Positions 1 through 6,052 of a stretch of 12,250 nt of DNA are shown here, in pieces. Under the pieces are notes generated by a model that saw nothing but the letters and a program-made list of their open reading frames with translations, did not search any database and was not told the DNA's origin. A program made the position numbers and the translations under genes. Numbering within the stretch: the stretch's first letter is position 1; every line of letters starts with the position of its first letter. Origin of the DNA: Balneolales bacterium (lineage in GTDB: Bacteria; Bacteroidota; Rhodothermia; Balneolales; Natronogracilivirgulaceae); assembly GCA_007116685.1 (NCBI GenBank), contig SKIC01000196.1, positions 1 to 12,250 of the forward strand. Direction: 5' to 3'.

Positions 1-1703
1 TCAGGAGAAAGAGGATCAAGACGAGAGGCGTCGAATCCTCTTCTATACTGATCGATATACTCAGCAAGTGCCAAACCGGCAATACTGTGATCGCCAAAAA
101 TGCGATCATACCTTAGTGCAATTGATGGATTAATCCAACGATCTCTGAATTCACTTCTGGTTACTCTATTTATACCTCTACCGCCTCGGAAAATGTATTC
201 ATCATTATCAGCATCATATTCGAATACTTCAAAGCTCTTATTATTAGCCCATACTTCGTTATTAATGATTCTAAAATTCATTCTAGCTTCGGCTTCTAAA
301 CCAATAACACCAGGAATTTGATACGTTGTACCAATAGCACCTTCCACACGCTCGTTAACAGTTTCGGTTAGACCTCTTACATCACTCATGGATTCAGCAA
401 CAGGAGAATTATTACCAAATCCAGCGTATGCCGGACTACCATCCGGATTGCTTGGATTGAAAAAAGGCTGCGCTCTCATCAGTGAACCAAATATTTCACC
501 CATGCTCTCGCTTGTTCTATCAACGTTCTCAATTCTACCAGAGAGATTTAAGAAAACACCTAATCTTTCATTAATATCAGCGTCAATATTTGATCTAACA
601 TTGTAACGAGAAAAGTTATAGTCGCCAGATCTAAAAGCACTTTCCTGATTTAGAAAACCTGCTGAAAGAAAGTATCTAATATCTTCTGAACCGCCCCTGA
701 GACTGGCACTTACTTGTCTTTGCGGAGCCCATGGTCTGAATACAGCATCATACCAATCGTAGCTTTCTAATTCCCCAGATCGATATCTTTCTATTTCATC
801 TAAACTAACTGTAGGATTTAACCCGCTATTTATTTCTCCCTCTCTGAACAATTCTAAATATTGAGCTGCATTAACAGGTGTAACTAACTGTGTTGGTTGT
901 TCAACGCTAAAGTTTGATCTGATATTAATCCTTGGAGCTCCTTTTGTACCACTCTTTGTTGTTACAAGAATTACTCCGTTACCGGCCCGTGCACCATAAA
1001 TAGCCGCTGAAGCATCTTTCAATACACTTATGCTTTCAATATCGTCGGGGTCTATTCTATTGAATGGCATTTCAACACCATCTACCAATACCAAGGGGTT
1101 ATCATATCCTCTAATTCTCAAAGTAGCACCACCAGAACCGGGCAATCCTGTAGTAGTTTTGGTCATTAAACCAGGTACCCTACCTGGCAATAGTTCTGTA
1201 GCATTAGCGACTGAAATCCGGGTTAAATCTCGTGAGGAAACCTGGCTTACTGATCCTGTTAGATCTTCTCTTGAAACACTACCATATCCGATTACAATGA
1301 TGTCGTCTCCCGTTATAACTCTGCTTTGTAAAGCAATATCTAAGTTATCTCTATTTTCAATAGGCACTTCTAAAGTGACATATCCTAAATATGAAAAAAT
1401 AAGAGTGTCTGTTGGCGAATTAGCAAGAATTGAAAAGTTACCATTAATATCAGATGCTGTTCCGGTAGTTGTCCCCTTCAAAACGATATTTACACCAGGC
1501 AGTGTCTCATTATCCGTAGCATCTCTGACTGTACCAGTAACTCTGAAGCCTTCGTTATTATACTCAAGACCGGTCTCATTCAGAGAACTACTAGCGGGTT
1601 GTGCTTGAACATTTATTTGTGTCAATAAAATCAATGCCAGCATGGATACTAATATATACCCGACATTTTTTATTGATTTTTGAGATTCCATATTATTGAC
1701 CAT
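1..1703 (-). CDS. SusC/RagA-like TonB-dependent outer-membrane receptor, 3' truncated by window edge
   Basis: Imports oligosaccharides across the outer membrane, normally with a SusD lipoprotein lid and TonB energy. Only the first 567 residues are here; the frame is open to base 1. Visible parts: signal peptide at about 1-35 with likely cleavage after VQA; a carboxypeptidase-like regulatory domain at about 53-125 (FRVTGTVRDA, LPGVNIVLKGT, DINGNFSI); then the plug at about 138-255 with GYGSVSREDLTGSV, LLPGRVPGL, LVLVDGV and the SusC hallmark SVLKDASAAIYGARAGNGVI. Beta-barrel strands follow. Family length is about 1000 residues, so a little over half is present. The ATG at 1703 is used; an in-frame ATG at 1691 (MESQKS) is also possible, and neither has a clear ribosome site. 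A LacI-like operator pair lies 155-190 bases upstream. A susD gene is expected just outside the left edge. Identification as SusC is firm; the substrate is not shown. Confidence 0.95.
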   Translation of the reverse strand, partial: MVNNMESQKSIKNVGYILVSMLALILLTQINVQAQPASSSLNETGLEYNNEGFRVTGTVRDATDNETLPGVNIVLKGTTTGTASDINGNFSILANSPTDTLIFSYLGYVTLEVPIENRDNLDIALQSRVITGDDIIVIGYGSVSREDLTGSVSQVSSRDLTRISVANATELLPGRVPGLMTKTTTGLPGSGGATLRIRGYDNPLVLVDGVEMPFNRIDPDDIESISVLKDASAAIYGARAGNGVILVTTKSGTKGAPRINIRSNFSVEQPTQLVTPVNAAQYLELFREGEINSGLNPTVSLDEIERYRSGELESYDWYDAVFRPWAPQRQVSASLRGGSEDIRYFLSAGFLNQESAFRSGDYNFSRYNVRSNIDADINERLGVFLNLSGRIENVDRTSESMGEIFGSLMRAQPFFNPSNPDGSPAYAGFGNNSPVAESMSDVRGLTETVNERVEGAIGTTYQIPGVIGLEAEARMNFRIINNEVWANNKSFEVFEYDADNDEYIFRGGRGINRVTRSEFRDRWINPSIALRYDRIFGDHSIAGLALAEYIDQYRRGFDASRLDPLSP

Positions 1704-1857
1704 AATCAGTTAAGTTTTATGAAAGTAAATTTCGTCCTGTAGGTTTATTATTTGATCCACAGACCCTGTTAAGTAGTAGATTCATCAATTCCTTGATTTT
1801 GCTTAAACCTTCAGTTTTATATTTATGTTCGTTTTAATTAGCGAGGTCTTTTGAACA

Positions 1858-1871
1858 CAAAAGCGCTTACA
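1858..1871 (-). promoter_or_regulatory. LacI/cre-like operator, TGTAAGCGCTTTTG type, upstream of susC
   Basis: Read on the minus strand this is TGTAAGCGCTTTTG. The core AAGCGCTT is a perfect 8-base palindrome with a central CG, as in operators of LacI-family regulators, and the site fits most of the cre consensus TGWAANCGNTNWCA. Its centre is 20 bases from the centre of the neighbouring palindrome at 1876-1893. The same element occurs before the FISUMP and GH128 genes. The binding protein is unknown. Confidence 0.6.
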
Positions 1872-1875
1872 TTTT

Positions 1876-1893
1876 AATGTTAACGATAACATT
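1876..1893. promoter_or_regulatory. LacI-family-like operator palindrome upstream of susC
   Basis: AATGTTAACGATAACATT is an 18-base near-perfect palindrome centred on CG, broken only at one symmetric A/A pair. The even length and central CG are typical of LacI-family operators. Related palindromes lie at 3188-3203 and 3393-3410. It sits just at or after the predicted start point of the candidate promoter at 1899-1930, a position suited to repression. Confidence 0.65.
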
Positions 1894-1898
1894 ATTAT

Positions 1899-1930
1899 CG
1901 AAAGTAACAGTGGGAAATTTAATTATCAAG
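1899..1930 (-). promoter_or_regulatory. Possible susC promoter
   Basis: On the minus strand CTTG, a 20-base spacer and TACTTTCG resemble the Bacteroidota promoter pattern TTTG / TAnnTTTG with one mismatch in each box. The same stretch can be read as a weak sigma-70-type promoter, TTGATA-N17-TACTTT. Transcription would start near 1893, at the edge of the operator palindrome. This is a pattern match only; AT-rich DNA gives such matches by chance. Confidence 0.25.
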
Positions 1931-2050
1931 TTCTTTTTCGAAGCAGATTTGATATGTAGATATACTTTTTGAACAACACAGCTTTACAAACCAAATTCCA
2001 CATATACCCGCTGAGAGAGCTACTGAATACCTTCTTTACAAGTATCTATC

Positions 2051-2082
2051 AAAAAAGAGGAGAACATTGCAGTGTCCTCCTC
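2051..2082 (-). terminator. Intrinsic terminator of the FISUMP gene
   Basis: On the minus strand GAGGAGGACA pairs with TGTTCTCCTC, giving a 10-base-pair stem with one G-U pair and a 6-base loop, followed directly by six T residues (2056 to 2051). It lies 54 bases past the stop codon and would keep FISUMP transcripts from running into the receptor gene. Confidence 0.85.
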
Positions 2083-2135
2083 CTTAAAAGCTTTCCGGAA
2101 TCTATGATATCGATTCAGGATCGCAGCACATTCCT

Positions 2136-3173
2136 TTACTTAATCAAGGTCATTCTTTTTGTAACAGATGTTCCATCAACATTTAATCTGTACAAATAGA
2201 CACCACTAGACAAATCAGAGGCATCAAAATTGACTTGATACTGTCCCTGTGATCTAACTTCGTCAACTAGCATAGCTACTTGTCTTCCTAACAAGTCGTA
2301 AACAGCCAATTGAACATGACTTTGATCTGGTACCGTAAACCCAATAACTGTGGTAGGATTAAATGGGTTTGGATAATTTTGCTGAAGGTCTATTTCTCTA
2401 GGGATATCATAACCACCTTCTGCACTTACATCTGAAGCATCAGCTACACATCTGATGTATTGTCCAACTGATTTCGGTACAGCATTACGGAGTATACCAG
2501 TATTATCAAAACGCATTAATCTTCTGAATGCCTGCTCTGTATTATCTGCATTCTCTAATGTAGACCAATATCCGCCAAATGCATCAATACTTGGAGGATC
2601 TGAAAAAGCACCGCCTGCAAATCTAGCTCCACCCGGTAGTGCAGCAAAGCCAAAAGCATCCTCAGCTCCGTCATTATCAGCGCGCCATAAATCAGATACT
2701 GCTTTCAATTTTCCGCCAACATTAGCTAATTGGCCACCAAAGTCGCCAACTCTATCTAAAGAATCAGCAGGCATTCCAGCAGCTAACTCCAATGACTCAA
2801 AGTCTTGTTGGCTTGGAACTCTCCAGCCATCCGGACAAATACCACGGCTATCAGTTGCAGCATAAAAGTTGTATAGAACGCCGAACAAATCCTCATTTGC
2901 AGAATCATTTTGAAAGTGAGACCAAGCACCCGATGTTGTTTCTCCCCACTCTCCGTTATCCTGTACATTTGGGATTTCGGTTCCATCATTATATTGCTTA
3001 ACCCTAAGATTCTCGGACATCCAAACCAAATCATCGATTTGAACTGTTCCATATTGGTTCCCTTCAGAGTCAGTAACCGTACCCGTTTGCGAAATCGCAT
3101 CTACCGTTAGAATTGACAGAAACATGAAAGTTGAAGTCAATCCGCTTAATAAAAGTTTGTAATGTTTTTTCAT
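2136..3173 (-). CDS. Secreted FISUMP-domain protein with type IX secretion C-terminal sorting domain
   Basis: A 345-residue secreted protein of no firmly known function. Visible parts: signal peptide at about 1-29 (MKKHYKLLLSG start, hydrophobic core, cut near ISQ); a Fibrobacter succinogenes major paralogous (FISUMP) domain at about 33-243, with WMSENLRVKQYNDG, GVLYNFYAA, CPDGWRVPS, FGFAALPGG, GGYWSTLE and a final IRCV; then a type IX sorting domain at about 263-345 (NYPNPFNPTTVIGF, YDLLGRQVA, SSGVYLYRL, final MTLIK). Cys113 and Cys242 may form a disulfide. The start at 3173 is chosen because it gives a clean signal peptide with AGG just upstream; the longer frame from 3236 would run through the predicted promoter and operator. 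It is divergent from the GH128 gene and shares its operator types, suggesting a role in the same substrate response, perhaps binding or cell-surface attachment. That role is inference. Confidence 0.9.
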   Translation of the reverse strand: MKKHYKLLLSGLTSTFMFLSILTVDAISQTGTVTDSEGNQYGTVQIDDLVWMSENLRVKQYNDGTEIPNVQDNGEWGETTSGAWSHFQNDSANEDLFGVLYNFYAATDSRGICPDGWRVPSQQDFESLELAAGMPADSLDRVGDFGGQLANVGGKLKAVSDLWRADNDGAEDAFGFAALPGGARFAGGAFSDPPSIDAFGGYWSTLENADNTEQAFRRLMRFDNTGILRNAVPKSVGQYIRCVADASDVSAEGGYDIPREIDLQQNYPNPFNPTTVIGFTVPDQSHVQLAVYDLLGRQVAMLVDEVRSQGQYQVNFDASDLSSGVYLYRLNVDGTSVTKRMTLIK

Positions 3174-3187
3174 ACCTGCTAGTGCTT

Positions 3188-3203
3188 TTGTTATCGTTAA
3201 CAA
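3188..3203. promoter_or_regulatory. LacI-family-like operator palindrome upstream of the FISUMP gene
   Basis: TTGTTATCGTTAACAA is a 16-base palindrome centred on CG with one symmetric mismatch pair. It matches the sites at 1876-1893 and 3393-3410. It begins 15 bases upstream of the FISUMP start codon and covers the predicted transcription start, so binding should repress. Confidence 0.65.
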
Positions 3204-3207
3204 TTCT

Positions 3208-3236
3208 ATTTTAATAATTATCCATAAGGCATGCAA
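3208..3236 (-). promoter_or_regulatory. Predicted FISUMP gene promoter
   Basis: On the minus strand TTGCAT, a 17-base spacer and TAAAAT form a sigma-70-like promoter; the -10 box matches 5 of 6 consensus bases, the -35 box only 3. The -35 box overlaps the AAGCGCTT element, and the start point near 3201 falls inside the palindrome at 3188-3203. This arrangement supports the start codon at 3173. Confidence 0.45.
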
Positions 3237-3245
3237 GCGCTTTTT
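3232..3245 (+). promoter_or_regulatory. LacI/cre-like operator, TGCAAGCGCTTTTT type, FISUMP side
   Basis: TGCAAGCGCTTTTT contains the perfect AAGCGCTT palindrome and keeps the same T-rich right arm as the sites at 1858-1871 (minus strand) and 3370-3383. It overlaps the predicted -35 box of the FISUMP promoter. Its centre is 43 bases from the palindrome at 3188-3203. Confidence 0.55.
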
Positions 3246-3369
3246 TGTAAAGATTTAAAGACCAAAACGAACTACCTATTCCCCCTTTATACAAAAGAGT
3301 ATCTGCATAAGTCGCGTTATTGATTAAAAAAATCATCTTTTCACAAAATCAAGCGATGATACTTGAATG

Positions 3370-3383
3370 TGTAAGCGCTTTTT
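3370..3383 (+). promoter_or_regulatory. LacI/cre-like operator, TGTAAGCGCTTTTT type, upstream of the GH128 gene
   Basis: TGTAAGCGCTTTTT repeats the element found before susC and the FISUMP gene. It lies about 50 bases before the GH128 start codon and its centre is 25 bases from the palindrome at 3393-3410. The 260-base divergent region thus holds two full operator pairs, one on each side. Confidence 0.6.
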
Positions 3384-3392
3384 CTTTTTTTA

Positions 3393-3410
3393 TATGTTAA
3401 CGTTATCATA
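3393..3410. promoter_or_regulatory. LacI-family-like operator palindrome upstream of the GH128 gene
   Basis: TATGTTAACGTTATCATA is an 18-base near-palindrome centred on CG with one symmetric mismatch pair. It ends 23 bases before the GH128 start codon. A TATCAT hexamer (3404-3409) inside it could serve as a -10 box, but no matching -35 box is clear. Confidence 0.65.
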
Positions 3411-3433
3411 CTGTATAAACGAATCGCAACACT

Positions 3434-4312
3434 ATGTTTACTCAATTAAAAATTTCCACCTTCCTTCTTGCCTTGATTTTTTTGGCTTCATGCGACTCCT
3501 CAACAACATCAGCAGTTGAGGAAGAACAAGATGATGATCCCACAGAGGAAATATCAGCAAACCCTAAAAAAGGCTTTGGAATAACAATAAATGACACAAA
3601 TAATTGGTTCAGCAAAATTTCAGAGCTCGATGTAAGCTGGCACTACAGCTGGGGCAATCAACTACCGGAAGTTTATCCCCACAATAGCGTTGAATTTGTA
3701 CCAATGATATGGGGAGCATGGGGTGACTTTTCAGGTTTAGATCCAATTGTTGACCGAGTTAATGATTGGGCTGAACAAGGAAAAGTGCATTATTTATTAG
3801 GCTTCAACGAGCCTGATGCTTCAGCACAAGCAAACTTAAGTGTTGATGACGCAATTGCAGCTTGGCCTAAACTTATGAACGCAAATGTTCCATTAGTAAG
3901 TCCAGCGCCCGTACATGCGGACAGGGAATGGCTACAAGAATTTATGGAACGTGCAAATGAACTGGATTACAGAGTTGATTTCATTGGTGTACATTGGTAC
4001 AGAGGGCCTAATCCAGATGCTCTAATTAATCATTTGTATGATATTTACGAAATGTATGGTTTACCCATTTGGATAACCGAGTTCGCAGTTGCTGATTGGT
4101 CAGCGGATACACCTTCTCAGAATCAATATACTACACAACAAGTAATTGCATTTATGGCTGAAGTACTGCCAATATTAGACGAGCTTGATTTTGTTTACCG
4201 CTATGCGTGGTTCAACTCAGATCCTAATCATGGTCCTCTGGGTCCATCGGCTTTATTTGATTCAAGCGGCAATATTACTGCATTAGGCAGGGTATACAGA
4301 AATCATCAATAG
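3434..4312 (+). CDS. Lipoprotein glycoside hydrolase, GH128 / Glyco_hydro_cc type (probable beta-1,3-glycanase)
   Basis: A 292-residue lipoprotein. The signal peptide ends in the lipobox LASC, with Cys20 as lipidated residue, followed by an acidic linker (about 21-42) that could act as a surface-export signal in Bacteroidota. The catalytic TIM-barrel domain spans about 44-292. Visible motifs: MIWGAW (91-96), GFNEPD with Glu126 as likely acid/base, VHWYRG (186-191), and WITEFA with Glu216 as likely nucleophile, then YRYAWF. This pattern fits the Glyco_hydro_cc (Asl1-like) fold of GH128, whose characterised members cleave beta-1,3-glucans. The start is fixed by the signal peptide. The gene stands alone, divergent from the FISUMP gene, behind an operator pair, and ends at a strong shared terminator. 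Its neighbours (GH2 galactosidase, sulfatases) point to a galactan rather than a glucan, so the true substrate may be a beta-1,3-linked galactan; that is inference. Confidence 0.85.
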   Translation: MFTQLKISTFLLALIFLASCDSSTTSAVEEEQDDDPTEEISANPKKGFGITINDTNNWFSKISELDVSWHYSWGNQLPEVYPHNSVEFVPMIWGAWGDFSGLDPIVDRVNDWAEQGKVHYLLGFNEPDASAQANLSVDDAIAAWPKLMNANVPLVSPAPVHADREWLQEFMERANELDYRVDFIGVHWYRGPNPDALINHLYDIYEMYGLPIWITEFAVADWSADTPSQNQYTTQQVIAFMAEVLPILDELDFVYRYAWFNSDPNHGPLGPSALFDSSGNITALGRVYRNHQ

Positions 4313-4330
4313 ATAGTTTTACCAAATGTT

Positions 4331-4370
4331 AAAATAGCCATTACTTCATTGAGGTAATGGCTATTTTTTT
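4331..4370. terminator. Bidirectional terminator between the GH128 gene and the sulfatase operon
   Basis: AAAATAGCCATTAC (4331-4344) pairs perfectly with GTAATGGCTATTTT (4354-4367); a U-G and a U-A pair can extend the stem to 16, leaving a 5-base loop. The plus strand ends in seven T residues (4364-4370), and the minus strand ends in four. It serves both convergent units; the T run overlaps the stop codon of the last sulfatase. Confidence 0.85.
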
Positions 4371-6033
4371 ATCTGAGACTTACTATCTGATCCAGTAATT
4401 CAGCCAATTCTTCTGCAATTTCAGGATAATCTTCTATCAGATTTTGTGTCTCGCCGGGATCTTCTCCTAAATTAAATAGGTAGGCCTGATTTGTGAGTTC
4501 TTCAACATGCATAGCGTTGCTATCCCCCAAATTATGACGATTATATCCCCAATCAGACCGTTCTGAAGGAGGTATGTATTTCCAATCCCCTTTGCGAATT
4601 CCTAGTCCATCACTTGACTGCTGTACTACTTCAACACGCCCTTTGTCGCTTTCACCAAGAAAAGCTGGTAATAGATTTTGGCTGTCTATCCCAACGCCCT
4701 CAGGCAAATCAATTCCGGTTAAAGCAGCAAAAGTAGCAAGAAAATCTACTTGGCTAATAATGGCATCAGAAACCAAACCTGATTCAATTCCAGCCGGCCA
4801 TTGTACTAGTGTGGGCATTCGGGTCCCTCCTTCAAAAGCAATATACTTTCCACCACGAAATGGCCCATTGGGTTTATGGTTTTTATGATTTTCAAGTGCG
4901 CCGTCATCATAACCATCATATAAAACAGGACCATTATCACTACTGAAAAGAACGATGGTATTCTCTAATAATCCTTGTTCTTCAAGAGTTTCTATTATAG
5001 CGCCAACCACCCAATCAAATTGATGAATCGCATCTCCACGAAGGCCTAATGGGCTAGTACCTAAAAAATCAGGATGTGGAATTCTCGGAACATGATTTTC
5101 AGGCATGGAGAGTAATAAAAAGAATGGGTTATTTTTGTTTTCTTTGATGAAATCCTGTGATATTCTCGTGAACTCAAACGGCATGTCTTCATCATCCCAC
5201 CAAGCTGACTGCCCTCCCGCCATGTGTCCGATGCGACTTATTCCGTTTACAATGGTGCCGGAATGTTGCACATCTGCGGGATATAACAATAATTCGGGAT
5301 GGCTGAGTCCCGTTGGCAAATCCCCAACTAATGGCTGGTAAATATCTACAGGGTCATCATAATCGCCAAAGCGTTCTTCCTGATATGCATGATGCCCTTC
5401 TGCCGGATAAGCAACCAAAAGAGGATCATCATCAGGGCTAAGATTGTGAACATAATGTCCGTCAACATAAACTGTTGGAACTCTGTCGTTAGTAACGGGT
5501 AATAAAAACGATTCATCGAATCCAACCTCAAGTGGACCTGGCTTAATGGCTGTATTCCAATCTAGTGTTCCTACTTCATCTCCCAAACCGAGATGCCATT
5601 TTCCAATTATTGAAGTTCTGTAGCCGGCCTGGCGCAACATTTCAGGGAGAGTGAAGGAACCCGGCTCAATTATGAGAGGGTCTTCTGCGGAAAGAATTCC
5701 AGAGCCCGGCAATCGGAAAGCGTATTCTCCTGTAAGTAGAGAATAACGACTTGGTGAACACATCGCAGAGGTGGCATAGGCAGAAGTAAACCGAATGCCA
5801 TTCGCAGCAATTTTATCAAGGTTGGGGGTTTGTACAAGTTCAGCACCATAGGCACCTACATCTCCATAGCCAATATCATCAGCATATATGATGATAATAT
5901 TTGGCTTGTTGAGGTCTGGCTTTTCTGTTATTGAAGAGCTACACCCCAATATGGGCATCAATAACAAACCACCGATAATGAGTGTAATGTAGTAGGTAGC
6001 CTTGCTAAAATCTGATTCAGCAACTTTATTCAT
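4369..6033 (-). CDS. S1-family sulfatase lipoprotein, last gene of the operon
   Basis: Hydrolyses a sulfate ester, probably on a carbohydrate, in the periplasm or at the cell surface. With the start at 6033 it has 554 residues: signal peptide with lipobox ILGC (Cys31), metal-binding Asp52/Asp53 in ADDIGYGDVG, the formylglycine motif CSPSR with Cys92, GKWHLG (Lys145, His147), NHVPR (His314), SSDNGP (Asp366, Asn367) and GGKY (Lys396). All catalytic residues seem intact. The Cys-type motif needs a formylglycine-generating enzyme, which is not in the window. The 6033 start gives a better signal peptide and follows GGGGG; an in-frame ATG at 6063 would overlap the previous gene by 11 bases. It is a tandem paralogue of the upstream sulfatase but carries roughly 20 extra residues around 209-239. 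From memory both resemble the S1_15 group (galactose/GalNAc 6-sulfatases); this assignment is tentative. Confidence 0.93.
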   Translation of the reverse strand: MNKVAESDFSKATYYITLIIGGLLLMPILGCSSSITEKPDLNKPNIIIIYADDIGYGDVGAYGAELVQTPNLDKIAANGIRFTSAYATSAMCSPSRYSLLTGEYAFRLPGSGILSAEDPLIIEPGSFTLPEMLRQAGYRTSIIGKWHLGLGDEVGTLDWNTAIKPGPLEVGFDESFLLPVTNDRVPTVYVDGHYVHNLSPDDDPLLVAYPAEGHHAYQEERFGDYDDPVDIYQPLVGDLPTGLSHPELLLYPADVQHSGTIVNGISRIGHMAGGQSAWWDDEDMPFEFTRISQDFIKENKNNPFFLLLSMPENHVPRIPHPDFLGTSPLGLRGDAIHQFDWVVGAIIETLEEQGLLENTIVLFSSDNGPVLYDGYDDGALENHKNHKPNGPFRGGKYIAFEGGTRMPTLVQWPAGIESGLVSDAIISQVDFLATFAALTGIDLPEGVGIDSQNLLPAFLGESDKGRVEVVQQSSDGLGIRKGDWKYIPPSERSDWGYNRHNLGDSNAMHVEELTNQAYLFNLGEDPGETQNLIEDYPEIAEELAELLDQIVSLR

Positions 6034-6052
6034 ACAAACCCCCGTTCTTGAA

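Larger units (their letters stand above)
1704..2135. other. 432-base intergenic region between the receptor and the FISUMP gene
   Basis: No gene is supported here. It contains the terminator of the FISUMP gene (2051-2082), a possible receptor promoter (1899-1930) and a pair of LacI-like operators (1858-1893). If transcription starts near 1893, the receptor mRNA has an untranslated leader of about 190 bases. I saw no riboswitch-like or tRNA-like fold in that leader by eye. A small plus-strand reading frame starting at 1969 crosses the terminator and the end of the FISUMP gene and is judged spurious. Confidence 0.7.

Noticed and set aside
1030..1608. Plus-strand reading frame of 192 codons opposite susC
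   Set aside because: It is antisense to the conserved plug and regulatory domains of the receptor, whose reading frame is clearly the real one.
1969..2199. Plus-strand reading frame of 76 codons
   Set aside because: It crosses an intrinsic terminator hairpin and the 3' end of the FISUMP gene, and the product has no recognisable features.
3174..3236. Upstream start for the FISUMP gene at 3236, adding 21 residues
   Set aside because: The added part lacks signal-peptide character, and its DNA contains the predicted promoter boxes and an operator palindrome. The ATG at 3173 gives a clean signal peptide.
3321..3335. Small inverted repeat TGATT-AAAAA-AATCA
   Set aside because: The arms are five bases of AT-rich sequence with no U tract or stable stem; expected by chance in this region.
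3414..3419. TATAAA as the -10 box of the GH128 gene
   Set aside because: It would leave a leader of only about seven bases and no -35-like box sits at the right distance. It remains possible but unsupported.
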